Below, piece after piece: positions 16,756-25,351 of a stretch of DNA of 33,062 bases; position 1 is the stretch's first letter, and every line of letters starts with the position of its first letter. Under the pieces are notes generated by a model that did not search any database, was not told the origin of the DNA, and saw only the letters and a program-made list of their open reading frames with translations. This DNA is from Gallionellales bacterium GWA2_55_18 (lineage in GTDB: Bacteria; Pseudomonadota; Gammaproteobacteria; Burkholderiales; Gallionellaceae): contig MGWP01000009.1 of NCBI GenBank assembly GCA_001801055.1, positions 1-33,062 on the forward strand, read 5' to 3'. Both the position numbers and the translations under genes were made by a program.

Positions 16756-17385
16756 ATGAATTTTGAAACCATCATGTTTTATGCGTTTTCCGCGATGATC
16801 GTATTCGCGGGGCTACGCGTAATTACCGCACGCAACCCGGTGCATGCCGTGCTGTTTCTGGTGCTGACGTTCATCAGTTGCGCGGGTATCTGGATATTGC
16901 TGGAAGCGGAATTCCTCGCCATCACGCTGGTGCTGGTCTACGTCGGCGCGGTGATGGTGCTGTTCCTGTTCGTGGTGATGATGCTGGACATCAATCTGGC
17001 CCAGTTGCGCAAGGACTTCTGGCGCTGGCTGCCGTTCGGCGCGGCATTGGCCGTCTTGATGGCGTACGAGATGATCTGGGTGCTGGGTTCCTACGAAACG
17101 CCTGGCGGCAACGCAGCCATCAAGCATGCGGCCGATTACAGCAACACCAAGGAACTGGGCCGTTTGATCTATACCGATTACGTTTATCCGTTCGAGATTG
17201 CCGCAGTGATCCTGCTGGTGGCGATGGTAGCGGCGATCGCGCTGACCTTGCGCCGCCGCAAGGATGCCAAGTCGCAGGTGATATCCGAACAGGTCGCAAC
17301 CAAAAAGGCGGATCGTTTGCGCATTGTGAAAATGCAGAGCGAACACAAAGATTCGGCGGCAAACCAATTAGGGGAGCAAAAATAA
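16756..17385 (+). CDS. nuoJ: NADH-quinone oxidoreductase subunit J
   Basis: ND6-type membrane subunit involved in coupling quinone reduction to proton translocation. 209 aa with five hydrophobic helices (first about residues 6-20, last about 140-160). The conserved segments [13 protein letters not shown] and [19 protein letters not shown] are present; the latter contains the pi-bulge helix region. The C-terminal roughly 45 residues are a charged, Lys-rich cytosolic tail. It is 1 nt from nuoK. Confidence 0.97.
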   Translation: MNFETIMFYAFSAMIVFAGLRVITARNPVHAVLFLVLTFISCAGIWILLEAEFLAITLVLVYVGAVMVLFLFVVMMLDINLAQLRKDFWRWLPFGAALAVLMAYEMIWVLGSYETPGGNAAIKHAADYSNTKELGRLIYTDYVYPFEIAAVILLVAMVAAIALTLRRRKDAKSQVISEQVATKKADRLRIVKMQSEHKDSAANQLGEQK

Positions 17386-17386
17386 C

Positions 17387-17692
17387 ATGTTGACCCTTTC
17401 ACATTATCTGGTGCTGAGCGCCGTGCTGTTCGCCATCGGCGTAGTCGGCATCTTCCTGAACCGCAAGAATCTGATCGTGCTGCTGATGGCGATCGAGATG
17501 ATGCTGCTGGCGGTGAATACCAACTTCGTGGCGTTCTCGCATTACCTGAACGACACCTCCGGGCAGATATTTGTATTTTTCATCATGACCGTGGCCGCCG
17601 CCGAAGCCGCCATCGGTTTGGCAATATTGGTGGTGCTGTTCCGTAACCTGAACACCATCGACGTCGAAGATCTCGACAGCCTGAAAGGGTAA
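17387..17692 (+). CDS. nuoK: NADH-quinone oxidoreductase subunit K
   Basis: ND4L-type membrane subunit. 101 aa, three membrane helices. The two buried glutamates of the proton path are visible as E37 in [13 protein letters not shown] and E73 in [18 protein letters not shown] lies upstream within the nuoJ 3' end. It is followed by a 151-bp gap filled by a repeat element rather than by nuoL directly. Confidence 0.97.
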   Translation: MLTLSHYLVLSAVLFAIGVVGIFLNRKNLIVLLMAIEMMLLAVNTNFVAFSHYLNDTSGQIFVFFIMTVAAAEAAIGLAILVVLFRNLNTIDVEDLDSLKG

Positions 17693-17699
17693 TGGGCAT

Positions 17700-17841
17700 G
17701 AGAACCTCTATAAATCCATTTTTCGGGCGAATCGCGGCGTCGCGTGCTCGCTCACTCCTCGCCTATCAATCTGATATGTCTCGTTGTTCGCTGTGCGGCT
17801 CCTTGCGCTTCATCCCGCAAAATGAATTTCTAGAGGCTCTC
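17700..17841. repeat. Inverted-repeat element B in the nuoK-nuoL gap
   Basis: 142-bp element with imperfect terminal repeats gagaacctcta (17700-17710) and tagaggctctc (17831-17841), 10 of 11 matching. The ends resemble element A at 12716-12852 (gaacctcta(a/t)aaa). The interior is GC-rich and non-coding. The right repeat provides AGAGG (17832-17836) 7 nt before the nuoL ATG. Confidence 0.8.
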
Positions 17842-17843
17842 AA

Positions 17844-19847
17844 ATGACAATGCAAAACTTATATCTGCTGGTTCCTCTGGCTCCGCTGGCCGGGGCGATC
17901 TTCGTCGGCCTGTTCGGCAAGTGCATGCATCGCGCCTGGTCGCACCGCATCACCATCGCGCTGGTGGCCGTTTCCTTCTTTGCATCGCTGGCAATCTTCA
18001 ACGATGTGCAGGCGGGCAATGTATATAACGGTTCGGTTTACACCTGGCTGACTTCCGGCGATACCAGTTTCCAGGTGGGTTTCCTGATCGACAAGCTCAC
18101 CGTCACCATGATGCTGGTGGTGACTTTCGTTTCGTTGATGGTGCATATCTACACTATCGGTTATATGGATGAAGATCCCGGCTACCAGCGTTTCTTCAGC
18201 TACATCTCGCTGTTCACTTTCTCCATGCTGATGCTGGTGATGGCCAACAACTTCATGCAGTTGTTCTTCGGCTGGGAAGCGGTGGGGCTGGTTTCCTACC
18301 TGCTGATCGGTTTCTGGTACAACCGGGAAACGGCGATCTACGCCAACCTCAAGGCGTTTCTGGTGAACCGCGTCGGCGATTTCGGCTTCCTGCTCGGCAT
18401 CGCCTTGGTGCTGATGGTATTCGGCACGCTGCAATACGACGCCGTATTCGCCAATGCCGCCAGCCATGCCAAGGATATCGCGCCGATTCCCTGCGTATCG
18501 TGGAACCTGATAACCGCGATCTGCATCCTGCTGTTTATCGGTGCGATGGGCAAGTCGGCGCAGTTCCCGCTGCACGTCTGGCTGCCCGATTCGATGGAAG
18601 GCCCGACCCCGATCTCCGCGTTGATCCACGCCGCGACCATGGTGACCGCCGGTATCTTCATGGTGGCGCGCATGTCGCCGCTGTTCGAGTTATCCGAAAC
18701 CGCCCTGTCCTTCGTCATGGTGATCGGCGCGATCACCGCGCTGTTCATGGGTTTCCTCGGCATCATCCAGAACGACATCAAGCGCGTGGTCGCCTATTCC
18801 ACCTTGTCGCAACTCGGCTACATGACCGTGGCGCTCGGCGCATCGGCTTATTCGGTGGCGATCTTCCACCTGATGACCCACGCCTTCTTCAAGGCGCTGC
18901 TGTTCCTAGCCGCCGGTAGCGTGATCATCGCCCTGCACCACGATCAGGATATCCGCAACATGGGCGGCCTGAGAAAATACATGCCGATCACCTGGATCAC
19001 CTCGCTGATCGGCTCGCTGGCCTTGATCGGCACACCGTTTTTCTCCGGCTTCTATTCCAAGGACAGCATCATCGAGGCGGTCGCGCTGTCGCACCTGCCC
19101 GGCTCCGGCTTCGCCTACTTCGCCGTAGTGGCGGGCGTGTTCGTCACCGCCTTCTATTCGTTCCGCATGTACTTCCTGGTGTTCCACGGCAAGGAGCGCT
19201 TCCATCATCCCAAGCCGACGCATGACCACGAAGGCGGCAAGGAAGACGACGGCCATGCGCATCATCATGGTAACCCGCATGAAACGCCTTGGGTGGTGAC
19301 GCTGCCGCTGATCCTGCTGGCGATACCGTCGGTGCTGGTCGGCTACATCGCCATCGAGCCGATGCTGTACGGCGGCTATTTCGGCGACTCGATTTTCATC
19401 GCCGAACACCACCACGCGCTGCATGAGATGCAGCAGGAATTCCACGGCGCATTTGCCATGGTGCTGCATTCCCTGACCAGCCTGCCGCTGTGGCTGGCGA
19501 TTGCCGGTGTGGCATCTTCGGCATTCTTCTACCTGAAACGCCCCGACATCCCCGCCGCGATCAAAAAGCGCTTCCAGTTTATCTATACCTTGCTGGACAA
19601 CAAGTATTACTTCGACCGTTTCAACGACTGGTTTTTTGCCGGCGGGGCGCGCGGCACGAGCCGCTTCCTGTGGAAGTTCGGCGACGTGACACTGATCGAC
19701 GGGTTGATGGTGAACGGCACGGCGAAACTGGTAGGCATGTTCTCCGGCGCGATCCGGCATCTCCAGTCCGGCTATATCTACCACTACGCGTTTTCCATGA
19801 TCATCGGCGTGTTCGTGCTGCTGACCGCGCGGAACTGGTTTGAATGA
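17844..19847 (+). CDS. nuoL: NADH-quinone oxidoreductase subunit L
   Basis: ND5-type antiporter-like membrane subunit at the distal end of complex I, with the long lateral helix. 667 aa. Family segments include FFGWEAVGLVSYLLIGFWY with the key Glu, the MGKSAQFPLHVWLPDSMEGP Lys motif, ALIHAATMVTAGIFMVAR and STLSQLGYM. A His-rich loop (about residues 452-475, including GHAHHHGNPHE) lies between late helices; such loops are seen in other proteobacterial NuoL proteins. The C-terminal hydrophobic segment is the anchor helix. Translation is set by an AGAGG inside element B. Confidence 0.98.
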   Translation: MTMQNLYLLVPLAPLAGAIFVGLFGKCMHRAWSHRITIALVAVSFFASLAIFNDVQAGNVYNGSVYTWLTSGDTSFQVGFLIDKLTVTMMLVVTFVSLMVHIYTIGYMDEDPGYQRFFSYISLFTFSMLMLVMANNFMQLFFGWEAVGLVSYLLIGFWYNRETAIYANLKAFLVNRVGDFGFLLGIALVLMVFGTLQYDAVFANAASHAKDIAPIPCVSWNLITAICILLFIGAMGKSAQFPLHVWLPDSMEGPTPISALIHAATMVTAGIFMVARMSPLFELSETALSFVMVIGAITALFMGFLGIIQNDIKRVVAYSTLSQLGYMTVALGASAYSVAIFHLMTHAFFKALLFLAAGSVIIALHHDQDIRNMGGLRKYMPITWITSLIGSLALIGTPFFSGFYSKDSIIEAVALSHLPGSGFAYFAVVAGVFVTAFYSFRMYFLVFHGKERFHHPKPTHDHEGGKEDDGHAHHHGNPHETPWVVTLPLILLAIPSVLVGYIAIEPMLYGGYFGDSIFIAEHHHALHEMQQEFHGAFAMVLHSLTSLPLWLAIAGVASSAFFYLKRPDIPAAIKKRFQFIYTLLDNKYYFDRFNDWFFAGGARGTSRFLWKFGDVTLIDGLMVNGTAKLVGMFSGAIRHLQSGYIYHYAFSMIIGVFVLLTARNWFE

Positions 19848-19882
19848 CGCGGCAGTCGCGTGAAAAATGAAGGAATGACAGC

Positions 19883-21370
19883 ATGATTTTTGGATTACCC
19901 ATAATTAGCGTAGCGATCTGGTTGCCGATCATTTTCGGCATCCTGGTGTTGGCCACCGGTGGCGACAAGAATGCCCCGCTGGCGCGCGCCTTGGCCATGG
20001 TCGGCTCGGTGCTCGGTTTTCTGGTGACAATCCCGCTGTACACCGGCTTTGCGCTCGACACTTCCCAGATGCAGTTCGTCGAACTGCATAACTGGATCCC
20101 GCGCTTCAACATCCACTACCACCTCGGCGTGGACGGCATCTCGGTGCTGTTCATCCTGCTCACCGCATTCTTCACGCCTCTCGTGGTGCTGGCCGGATGG
20201 CAGGTGATCGAAAAACGCGTCGCGCAATACATGGCCGCCTTCCTGATCATGTCCGGTGTCATGATCGGCGTGTTTGCCGCGCTCGACGCGATACTGTTCT
20301 ATGTGTTCTGGGAAGCCATGCTGATCCCGATGTTCCTCATCATCGGTATATGGGGCGGACAGAACCGCGTGTACGCGGCGGTCAAGTTCTTCCTCTATAC
20401 CCTGCTAGGCTCGCTGCTGATGCTGGTGGCGCTGATCTACCTGTATAACCAGTCCGGCGGCAGCTTCTCGATTCTCGACTTCCATAAGGTCGCGATCCCG
20501 ATGACCGCGCAGATCCTGATCTTCATCGCGTTCTTCTTCGCCTTCGCGGTGAAAGTGCCGATGTTCCCGGTGCACACCTGGTTGCCGGATGCGCACGTGG
20601 AAGCACCCACCGGCGGCTCGGTGGTGCTGGCGGCGATTATGCTGAAAGTGGGCGCTTACGGTTTCCTGCGTTTCTCCGTGCCCATCGTGCCGGATGCCAG
20701 CCACAAGCTGGCCGGGGTGATGATCGCGCTGTCGCTGATCGCGGTGGTGTACATCGGCCTGGTGGCGCTGATCCAGAGCGACATGAAAAAACTGGTAGCG
20801 TATTCCTCGATATCGCACATGGGCTTCGTCACGCTGGGCATTTTCATTTTCAATGCTTACGGCATGGAAGGCGCGCTGTTGCAAATGATCTCGCACGGTT
20901 TCGTGTCGGGCGCCTTGTTCCTGTGCGTCGGGGTATTGTATGACCGGATGCACTCGCGCAATATCGCCGATTACGGCGGCGTGGCCAACACCATGCCGGT
21001 GTTCGCCGCGTTTTTCATGCTGTTCGCCATGGCCAACAGCGGTTTGCCCGGCACCAGCGGATTCGTCGGCGAATTCACCGTGATCCTCGGCGCGATGAAA
21101 GCGAATTTCTGGTATGCCTTCGCCGCCGCAACCACGCTGGTGTTCGGCGCGGCTTACACCTTGTGGATGTACAAGCGCGTGATCTTCGGCGCGGCGGCCA
21201 ACTCGCATGTTGCGGAACTCACCGACCTGACCTTGCGCGAAAAAACGATCATGGCGATCCTGGCGGTTACGGTGCTCGGCATGGGACTGTATCCCCTGCC
21301 GTTCAGCGAAGTCATGCATGCATCGGTAAACGATCTGCTGGTGCATGTTGCGCACAGCAAGCTGCCGTAA
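19883..21370 (+). CDS. nuoM: NADH-quinone oxidoreductase subunit M
   Basis: ND4-type antiporter-like membrane subunit. 495 aa with about fourteen helices. Conserved blocks are YHLGVDGISVLFILL, FWEAMLIPMFLIIGIWGG (the glutamate), KVPMFPVHTWLPDAHVEAPT (the lysine region), VAYSSISHMGFV and GLPGTSGFVGEF. AGGA lies about 8 nt upstream of the start. Separated from nuoL by 35 bp. Confidence 0.98.
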   Translation: MIFGLPIISVAIWLPIIFGILVLATGGDKNAPLARALAMVGSVLGFLVTIPLYTGFALDTSQMQFVELHNWIPRFNIHYHLGVDGISVLFILLTAFFTPLVVLAGWQVIEKRVAQYMAAFLIMSGVMIGVFAALDAILFYVFWEAMLIPMFLIIGIWGGQNRVYAAVKFFLYTLLGSLLMLVALIYLYNQSGGSFSILDFHKVAIPMTAQILIFIAFFFAFAVKVPMFPVHTWLPDAHVEAPTGGSVVLAAIMLKVGAYGFLRFSVPIVPDASHKLAGVMIALSLIAVVYIGLVALIQSDMKKLVAYSSISHMGFVTLGIFIFNAYGMEGALLQMISHGFVSGALFLCVGVLYDRMHSRNIADYGGVANTMPVFAAFFMLFAMANSGLPGTSGFVGEFTVILGAMKANFWYAFAAATTLVFGAAYTLWMYKRVIFGAAANSHVAELTDLTLREKTIMAILAVTVLGMGLYPLPFSEVMHASVNDLLVHVAHSKLP

Positions 21371-21410
21371 TCAGATGACAGAGGGCGGAAGACAGAGGAC
21401 AGACTTTTCG
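21371..21410. repeat. Short GACAGAGG repeat tract in the nuoM-nuoN gap
   Basis: gatgacagagggcggaagac is followed by agaggacaga. The gacagagg word occurs twice within 30 nt directly after the nuoM stop. It resembles low-complexity dispersed repeats; no function is seen. Confidence 0.4.
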
Positions 21411-21444
21411 TACCCGTATTTTTGCAGTCGATTTTGAGGTGTAT

Positions 21445-22896
21445 ATGGATTTGATGACTAATTTGATGCCAGCCGCAGCGGAAATCTTTCTGCTGGTCAT
21501 GGTGTGCGTGATCCTGATCGCCGACTTGATGATCAGGCAAAGCGGCAGGCTGGTCACCTACATGCTGGTGCAGCTTACTTTGCTGGGCTGTTCGGTAATT
21601 ACCGTCGGCACGCATGAGAACGGCGTGGTACATGCCTTCAACAACATGTTCGTGGATGACCTGATGTCCGACGTGCTGAAGCTGCTGACCTATCTGGCCG
21701 TGTCGATGATGCTGGTGTATTCGCGCCAATACCTCACCGTGCGCGGCCTGTTCAGCGGCGAATACATGGTGCTGGCGCTATTTGCCATGCTCGGCATGAT
21801 GGTGATGATTTCCGCCAACCATTTCCTCACGCTATACCTCGGCCTGGAGTTGCTCTCCCTGAGCCTGTATGCAATGGTCGCCTTGCAACGCGACTCCGCT
21901 GTCGCCACCGAAGCCGCGATGAAATACTTCATTCTCGGCGCGCTGGCCTCCGGCTTGCTGCTGTATGGCATGTCCATGCTGTATGGCGCAACCGGTTCGC
22001 TGGAACTGGGCGCGGTGGCAAGCGCAATCCAGTCGGGCGAAGCGGACAAGAACCTGCTGGTATTCGGCCTGGTATTCGTGGTCTCCGGCCTGGCATTCAA
22101 GCTCGGTGTCGTGCCATTCCACATGTGGGTGCCGGACGTGTACCACGGCGCGCCCACCGCGATGACCATGCTGATCGGCTCCGCCCCCAAGCTCGCCGCT
22201 TTTGCCTTCGTGGTGCGCATCCTGGTCGAAGGCCTGCAACCGCTGGTGCAACACTGGTCCGGCATGCTGGTCATCCTTGCCATCGCCTCCATGGGCCTCG
22301 GCAACATTACCGCGATCGCGCAAACCAACCTCAAACGCATGCTCGCCTACTCCACCATCGCGCACATGGGTTTCATGCTGCTCGGACTGATCAGCGGCGG
22401 CGTCGAAGGCTATGGAACATCCATGTTCTACGCGGTGGTGTATGTGCTGATGTCGCTCGGCGCATTCGGCATGATCATGCTGTTGTCGCGCGAAGGTTTC
22501 GAGGCCGACACCCTTGACGATTTCAAGGGACTCAACCAGCGCAGCCCGTGGCTCGCCTTCCTGATGCTGCTGCTGATGTTTTCCATGGCGGGTGTGCCGC
22601 CCACCGTCGGCTTCTATGCAAAATTTTCGGTGCTGAATGCCGTGGTGGGAGCCGGGCATATCTGGCTGGCGGTAGTTGCGGTACTGTTCTCGCTGATCGG
22701 CGCGTTCTATTACCTGCGCATCGTCAAGCTGATGTATTTCGACGCGCCGGAAAGCCATACGCCGATCAAAGTCGACTCGGATGCCGCGCTGCTGATGAGC
22801 GTGAACGGCTTTGCCGTGTTGTTGCTCGGCCTGCTGCCCAACCAATTGATGTCGGTTTGCGCCGTAGCGGTGCAGCAATCCTTGCTGCTGCCTTAA
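21445..22896 (+). CDS. nuoN: NADH-quinone oxidoreductase subunit N
   Basis: ND2-type antiporter-like membrane subunit; last gene of the operon. 483 aa from the ATG at 21445, which has TTGAGG about 5 nt upstream; a GTG at 21439 would overlap that site. Conserved blocks are [71 protein letters not shown] and [15 protein letters not shown]. Followed by a GC-rich palindrome that may end the transcript. Confidence 0.97.
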   Translation: MDLMTNLMPAAAEIFLLVMVCVILIADLMIRQSGRLVTYMLVQLTLLGCSVITVGTHENGVVHAFNNMFVDDLMSDVLKLLTYLAVSMMLVYSRQYLTVRGLFSGEYMVLALFAMLGMMVMISANHFLTLYLGLELLSLSLYAMVALQRDSAVATEAAMKYFILGALASGLLLYGMSMLYGATGSLELGAVASAIQSGEADKNLLVFGLVFVVSGLAFKLGVVPFHMWVPDVYHGAPTAMTMLIGSAPKLAAFAFVVRILVEGLQPLVQHWSGMLVILAIASMGLGNITAIAQTNLKRMLAYSTIAHMGFMLLGLISGGVEGYGTSMFYAVVYVLMSLGAFGMIMLLSREGFEADTLDDFKGLNQRSPWLAFLMLLLMFSMAGVPPTVGFYAKFSVLNAVVGAGHIWLAVVAVLFSLIGAFYYLRIVKLMYFDAPESHTPIKVDSDAALLMSVNGFAVLLLGLLPNQLMSVCAVAVQQSLLLP

Positions 22897-22938
22897 GACG
22901 CCCTGCAATTTCATTTCCAGATCAATAAATATCCGTAG

Positions 22939-22958
22939 GGGCGCGATTAATCGCGCCC
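22939..22958. terminator. Perfect 20-bp palindrome after nuoN, possible terminator
   Basis: gggcgcgattaatcgcgccc is self-complementary and is followed by tgatttatt. It is the only strong hairpin immediately downstream of the nuo operon, 43 nt after the stop. The T run is poor, so it could equally be a dispersed repeat. Confidence 0.45.
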
Positions 22959-22974
22959 TGATTTATTCATACAC

Positions 22975-23017
22975 GGCGGATTCAATAACCAACCGCAACA
23001 GTTAATGTTTAGTAGCC
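22975..23017. repeat. 43-bp direct repeat, copy 1
   Basis: From ggcggattcaataacc to gtttagtagcc this sequence is identical, in the same orientation, to 32977-33019. Directly after it lies an imperfect hairpin (23021-23053, ccactaccccatc / gatgggtaagtgg). No gene lies in 22897-23130; this gap holds only the palindrome, this repeat and the hairpin. Confidence 0.9.
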
Positions 23018-23130
23018 ATTCCACTACCCCATCAAAGAACGATGGGTAAGTGGCTGGTTAATCTCGCCACTACCGAATTACCCGGTAAACGTGGCAAAAT
23101 GCACTTGTTGGCAAAAATAATGGGGGCGAG

Positions 23131-23547
23131 ATGGAAGCATATTGGATCTGGTGGTTGGCGGCATTGGTGCTGGTGATAGCAGAAATGTCCAGCGGCACGT
23201 TTTACCTGATCGCGGTCGCATCCGGGCTGGCGGTTGCGGGCATCGTTGCATATCTGGGCGTGCCGTGGAGCGGGCAGACCGCCGTGGCGGCAGTGTTGTG
23301 TTCGGCGAGCGTGGCGGGTATCTACCGCTGGAAAAAACAGCACACCCGCCCCCATGAAAACGTCAACTTTGCCAACGATATCGGCCAGACCGTGCATGTC
23401 GTGAGCTGGTCGGACGAGCGTCATGCCCGTGTCAGCTACCGTGGCGCGGAATGGGATGCCGAACTGGCGAGCAAAGTGGCGGCGGACGCAACGCGGCAGG
23501 CGTGGTGCATCAAGGAAATTGTTGGATCCCGGTTAATTATCGAATAA
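23131..23547 (+). CDS. NfeD-like membrane protein
   Basis: 138 aa. The N-terminal half is hydrophobic (two or three helices, residues about 4-66, starting YWIWWLAALVLVIAEM). The C-terminal half (about residues 80-138) is the soluble OB-fold NfeD domain, with IGQTVHVVSW, ARVSYRGAEWDAEL and VGSRLIIE. NfeD-like proteins are typically encoded beside SPFH/stomatin proteins and are thought to act with them in membrane microdomains. That is the case here, with the SPFH gene 122 bp downstream. The short form without the serine-protease domain is usual next to paraslipins. Confidence 0.9.
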   Translation: MEAYWIWWLAALVLVIAEMSSGTFYLIAVASGLAVAGIVAYLGVPWSGQTAVAAVLCSASVAGIYRWKKQHTRPHENVNFANDIGQTVHVVSWSDERHARVSYRGAEWDAELASKVAADATRQAWCIKEIVGSRLIIE

Positions 23548-23574
23548 TCCTAAGCCGGGCGAGCCGAAACCAGA

Positions 23575-23617
23575 TGTAGGTCGGACTCTGCCCGACCGCT
23601 TCGACAGGCTCAGGACA
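23575..23617. repeat. Dispersed palindromic repeats between nfeD-like and SPFH genes
   Basis: gtcggactctgcccgac forms a small hairpin. ccgcttcgacaggctcagga (continuing ca, 23596-23617) is the exact reverse complement of 2021-2042 beside serB. Confidence 0.7.
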
Positions 23618-23669
23618 GGCATGGTGGGCTACGGGTGCTGTTTCATTGAATTTAACGAGGAGAAAAAAC

Positions 23670-24575
23670 ATGGATATGTTTGTTATCGGATTAGGAATCT
23701 TCGCGGTAATCCTGGCCTTTCAGTCGATCAAGATCGTGCCGCAACAGAACGCGTGGGTTATCGAGCGCTTCGGCAAATACAACCGATCACTGGAACCCGG
23801 CCTGAGCATCGTCATCCCGTTCATGGATCGCGTCGCCTACCGTCACCGCCTGACCGAGTTTCCCATCGACATCGCCCCGCAGGTCTGCATCACGCGCGAC
23901 AACACCCAGGTGCAGGTAGACGGTGTGCTGTATTACCAGATCACCGATGCCGCGCGTGCCAGCTATGGTACTTCCAATTACCTCGCCGCCATCACCATGC
24001 TCGCGCAGACTGCGCTGCGTTCGGAATGCGGCAAACGCGATCTGGATAAATTGCTGGAAGACCGCGATGCGATCAACCGCACGGTAGTATTCGCGCTCGA
24101 CGAAGCCAGCCCGAACTGGGGCGTGAAAGTGCTGCGCTATGAAATCAAGGACATTACCCCGCCCGCGCAAGTGCTTGCCTCAATGCAGAAACAAATCACC
24201 GCCGAGCGCGAAAAACGCGCGCTGATCGCACAATCGGAAGGCAAAAAACAGGAAGAAATCAACCTCGCCGAGGGCAAGATGACCGCTTCGATCCGCGAGT
24301 CGGAAGGAACCCGGCAAGCGGCCATCAACAATGCTCAGGGCGAAGCTGAAGCCCTGCTGCTGGTCGCCAACGCCACCGCCGAATCGATTAAGGTGGTTGC
24401 CAACGCGACACAAAGCGAAGGCGGTCTGGTCGCCGTCAACCTCAAGGTTGCGGAAAAATTCGTCGAAGCATTCGGCAACATTGCCAAACAGGGCAACACC
24501 ATGATTTTGCCCGGCAACGCCGCCGATATCGCCGCAATGGTTGCCACCGCGATGCAGGTGGTGAAGAAAAGTTGA
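23670..24575 (+). CDS. SPFH-domain stomatin/paraslipin-like membrane protein
   Basis: 301 aa. The start at 23670 is set by GAGGAG 8 nt upstream; an earlier TTG at 23646 would add eight residues. There is one N-terminal membrane helix (residues about 3-18), then the SPFH domain beginning QSIKIVPQQNAWVIERFGKY. This runs through the DNTQVQVDGVLYYQITD and LRSECGKRDLDKLLEDRD blocks. A charged coiled-coil (about residues 165-235, with EREKRALIAQSEGKKQEE) and a small Ala/Gly-rich C-terminal segment follow. Such proteins form large oligomeric membrane rings and partner NfeD proteins. The exact physiological role is not known; QmcA/YbbK is the nearest named relative. Confidence 0.93.
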   Translation: MDMFVIGLGIFAVILAFQSIKIVPQQNAWVIERFGKYNRSLEPGLSIVIPFMDRVAYRHRLTEFPIDIAPQVCITRDNTQVQVDGVLYYQITDAARASYGTSNYLAAITMLAQTALRSECGKRDLDKLLEDRDAINRTVVFALDEASPNWGVKVLRYEIKDITPPAQVLASMQKQITAEREKRALIAQSEGKKQEEINLAEGKMTASIRESEGTRQAAINNAQGEAEALLLVANATAESIKVVANATQSEGGLVAVNLKVAEKFVEAFGNIAKQGNTMILPGNAADIAAMVATAMQVVKKS

Positions 24576-24845
24576 TGCCTGGTCGCTGGTTATGCCCACA
24601 CGGATTGTATAAAACATGGTGAAAGATAACGTACTGAAGCCGAGTTTTTGAAATAGGCTATGCACAGCCTATATGGCAAGCGTTATGCCCGGGAAGAATT
24701 GCACAGTTGTGGGTAGCCCTCCTTAAAAATGGAAATGATATAAGTAGAAAGTTAGAAAACAGCAGGTGTAGGCAATAAACAGTTTTTGTGTCACTTTTAT
24801 GCTCTGCGTGGGAATGTTGCATCAAGATTTTGTGAGTGAATTGCT

Positions 24846-24874
24846 TTGACAAATCGGTAGGCATTTCCGATAAT
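24846..24874 (+). promoter_or_regulatory. Promoter of tRNA-Lys with GC-rich discriminator
   Basis: TTGACA (24846-24851), a 17-bp spacer and GATAAT (24869-24874), followed at once by gcgcgccg. A GC-rich discriminator is typical of stable-RNA promoters under stringent control. It lies about 30 bp before the mature tRNA. The gap 24576-24845 has no gene; it holds one 7-bp hairpin (ataggct/agcctat, 24653-24672). Confidence 0.8.
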
Positions 24875-24903
24875 GCGCGCCGTTTTGGTGTTTGCAACAG
24901 CAC

Positions 24904-24979
24904 GGGTCGTTAGCTCAGTTGGTAGAGCAGTGGACTCTTAATCCATTGGTCGAAGGTTCGAATCCTTCACGGCCCACCA
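24904..24979 (+). tRNA. tRNA-Lys (anticodon CTT)
   Basis: 76-nt tRNA with encoded CCA. Acceptor stem GGGTCGT/ACGGCCC pairs fully (one G-U). Anticodon stem gtgga/tccat encloses ctCTTaa, with anticodon CTT at 24937-24939. The T arm reads gaagg-TTCGAAT-ccttc. The 3' end is the likely attachment site of the integrase gene that starts 373 bp downstream. Confidence 0.96.
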
Positions 24980-24995
24980 GTAAAAACAAGCAGTT

Positions 24996-25021
24996 AGGCC
25001 ATTCTTCTGAGTGGCCTTTTT
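24996..25021 (+). terminator. Rho-independent terminator after tRNA-Lys
   Basis: Stem aggcca/tggcct (10-nt loop) followed by TTTTT, 17 nt after the tRNA. The rest of 25022-25351 has no gene. It ends in an AT-rich stretch with TATAAT at 25273-25278, which could be the -10 of the integrase gene, though no good -35 was found. Confidence 0.75.
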
Positions 25022-25351
25022 GCTTCATGGGACACCAGCGGGGCAGTGCCAGAAAACTATTCATTCCCGCCTTTCCCTCGCACTAAAAAAACAATGCCCC
25101 GCGCCTTGGCATTGATCCCTTGTTAATTCGCCACATTCAGACGTTATCAACTATTCCGGCACAGTACGCCAAGGGGTGAATTTATCCATAGATGCCCTGC
25201 CAGTGCCCCGCGTAATTTATATTCAACCGCAACGCATTGGCAAATAATGTAAATAAAGCGCGAAGCAATGGATATAATATCTAGTGTTGCTATTTATTCT
25301 GGTTTGTGCCACGATGCTCCCGTGATTTCCTGATTCAACAGCGGGGGCGAT

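Noticed and set aside
24892-25086. Open frame reading GSLAQLVEQWTLNPLVEGSN
   Set aside because: This is the translation of tRNA-Lys itself, a well-known spurious pattern.
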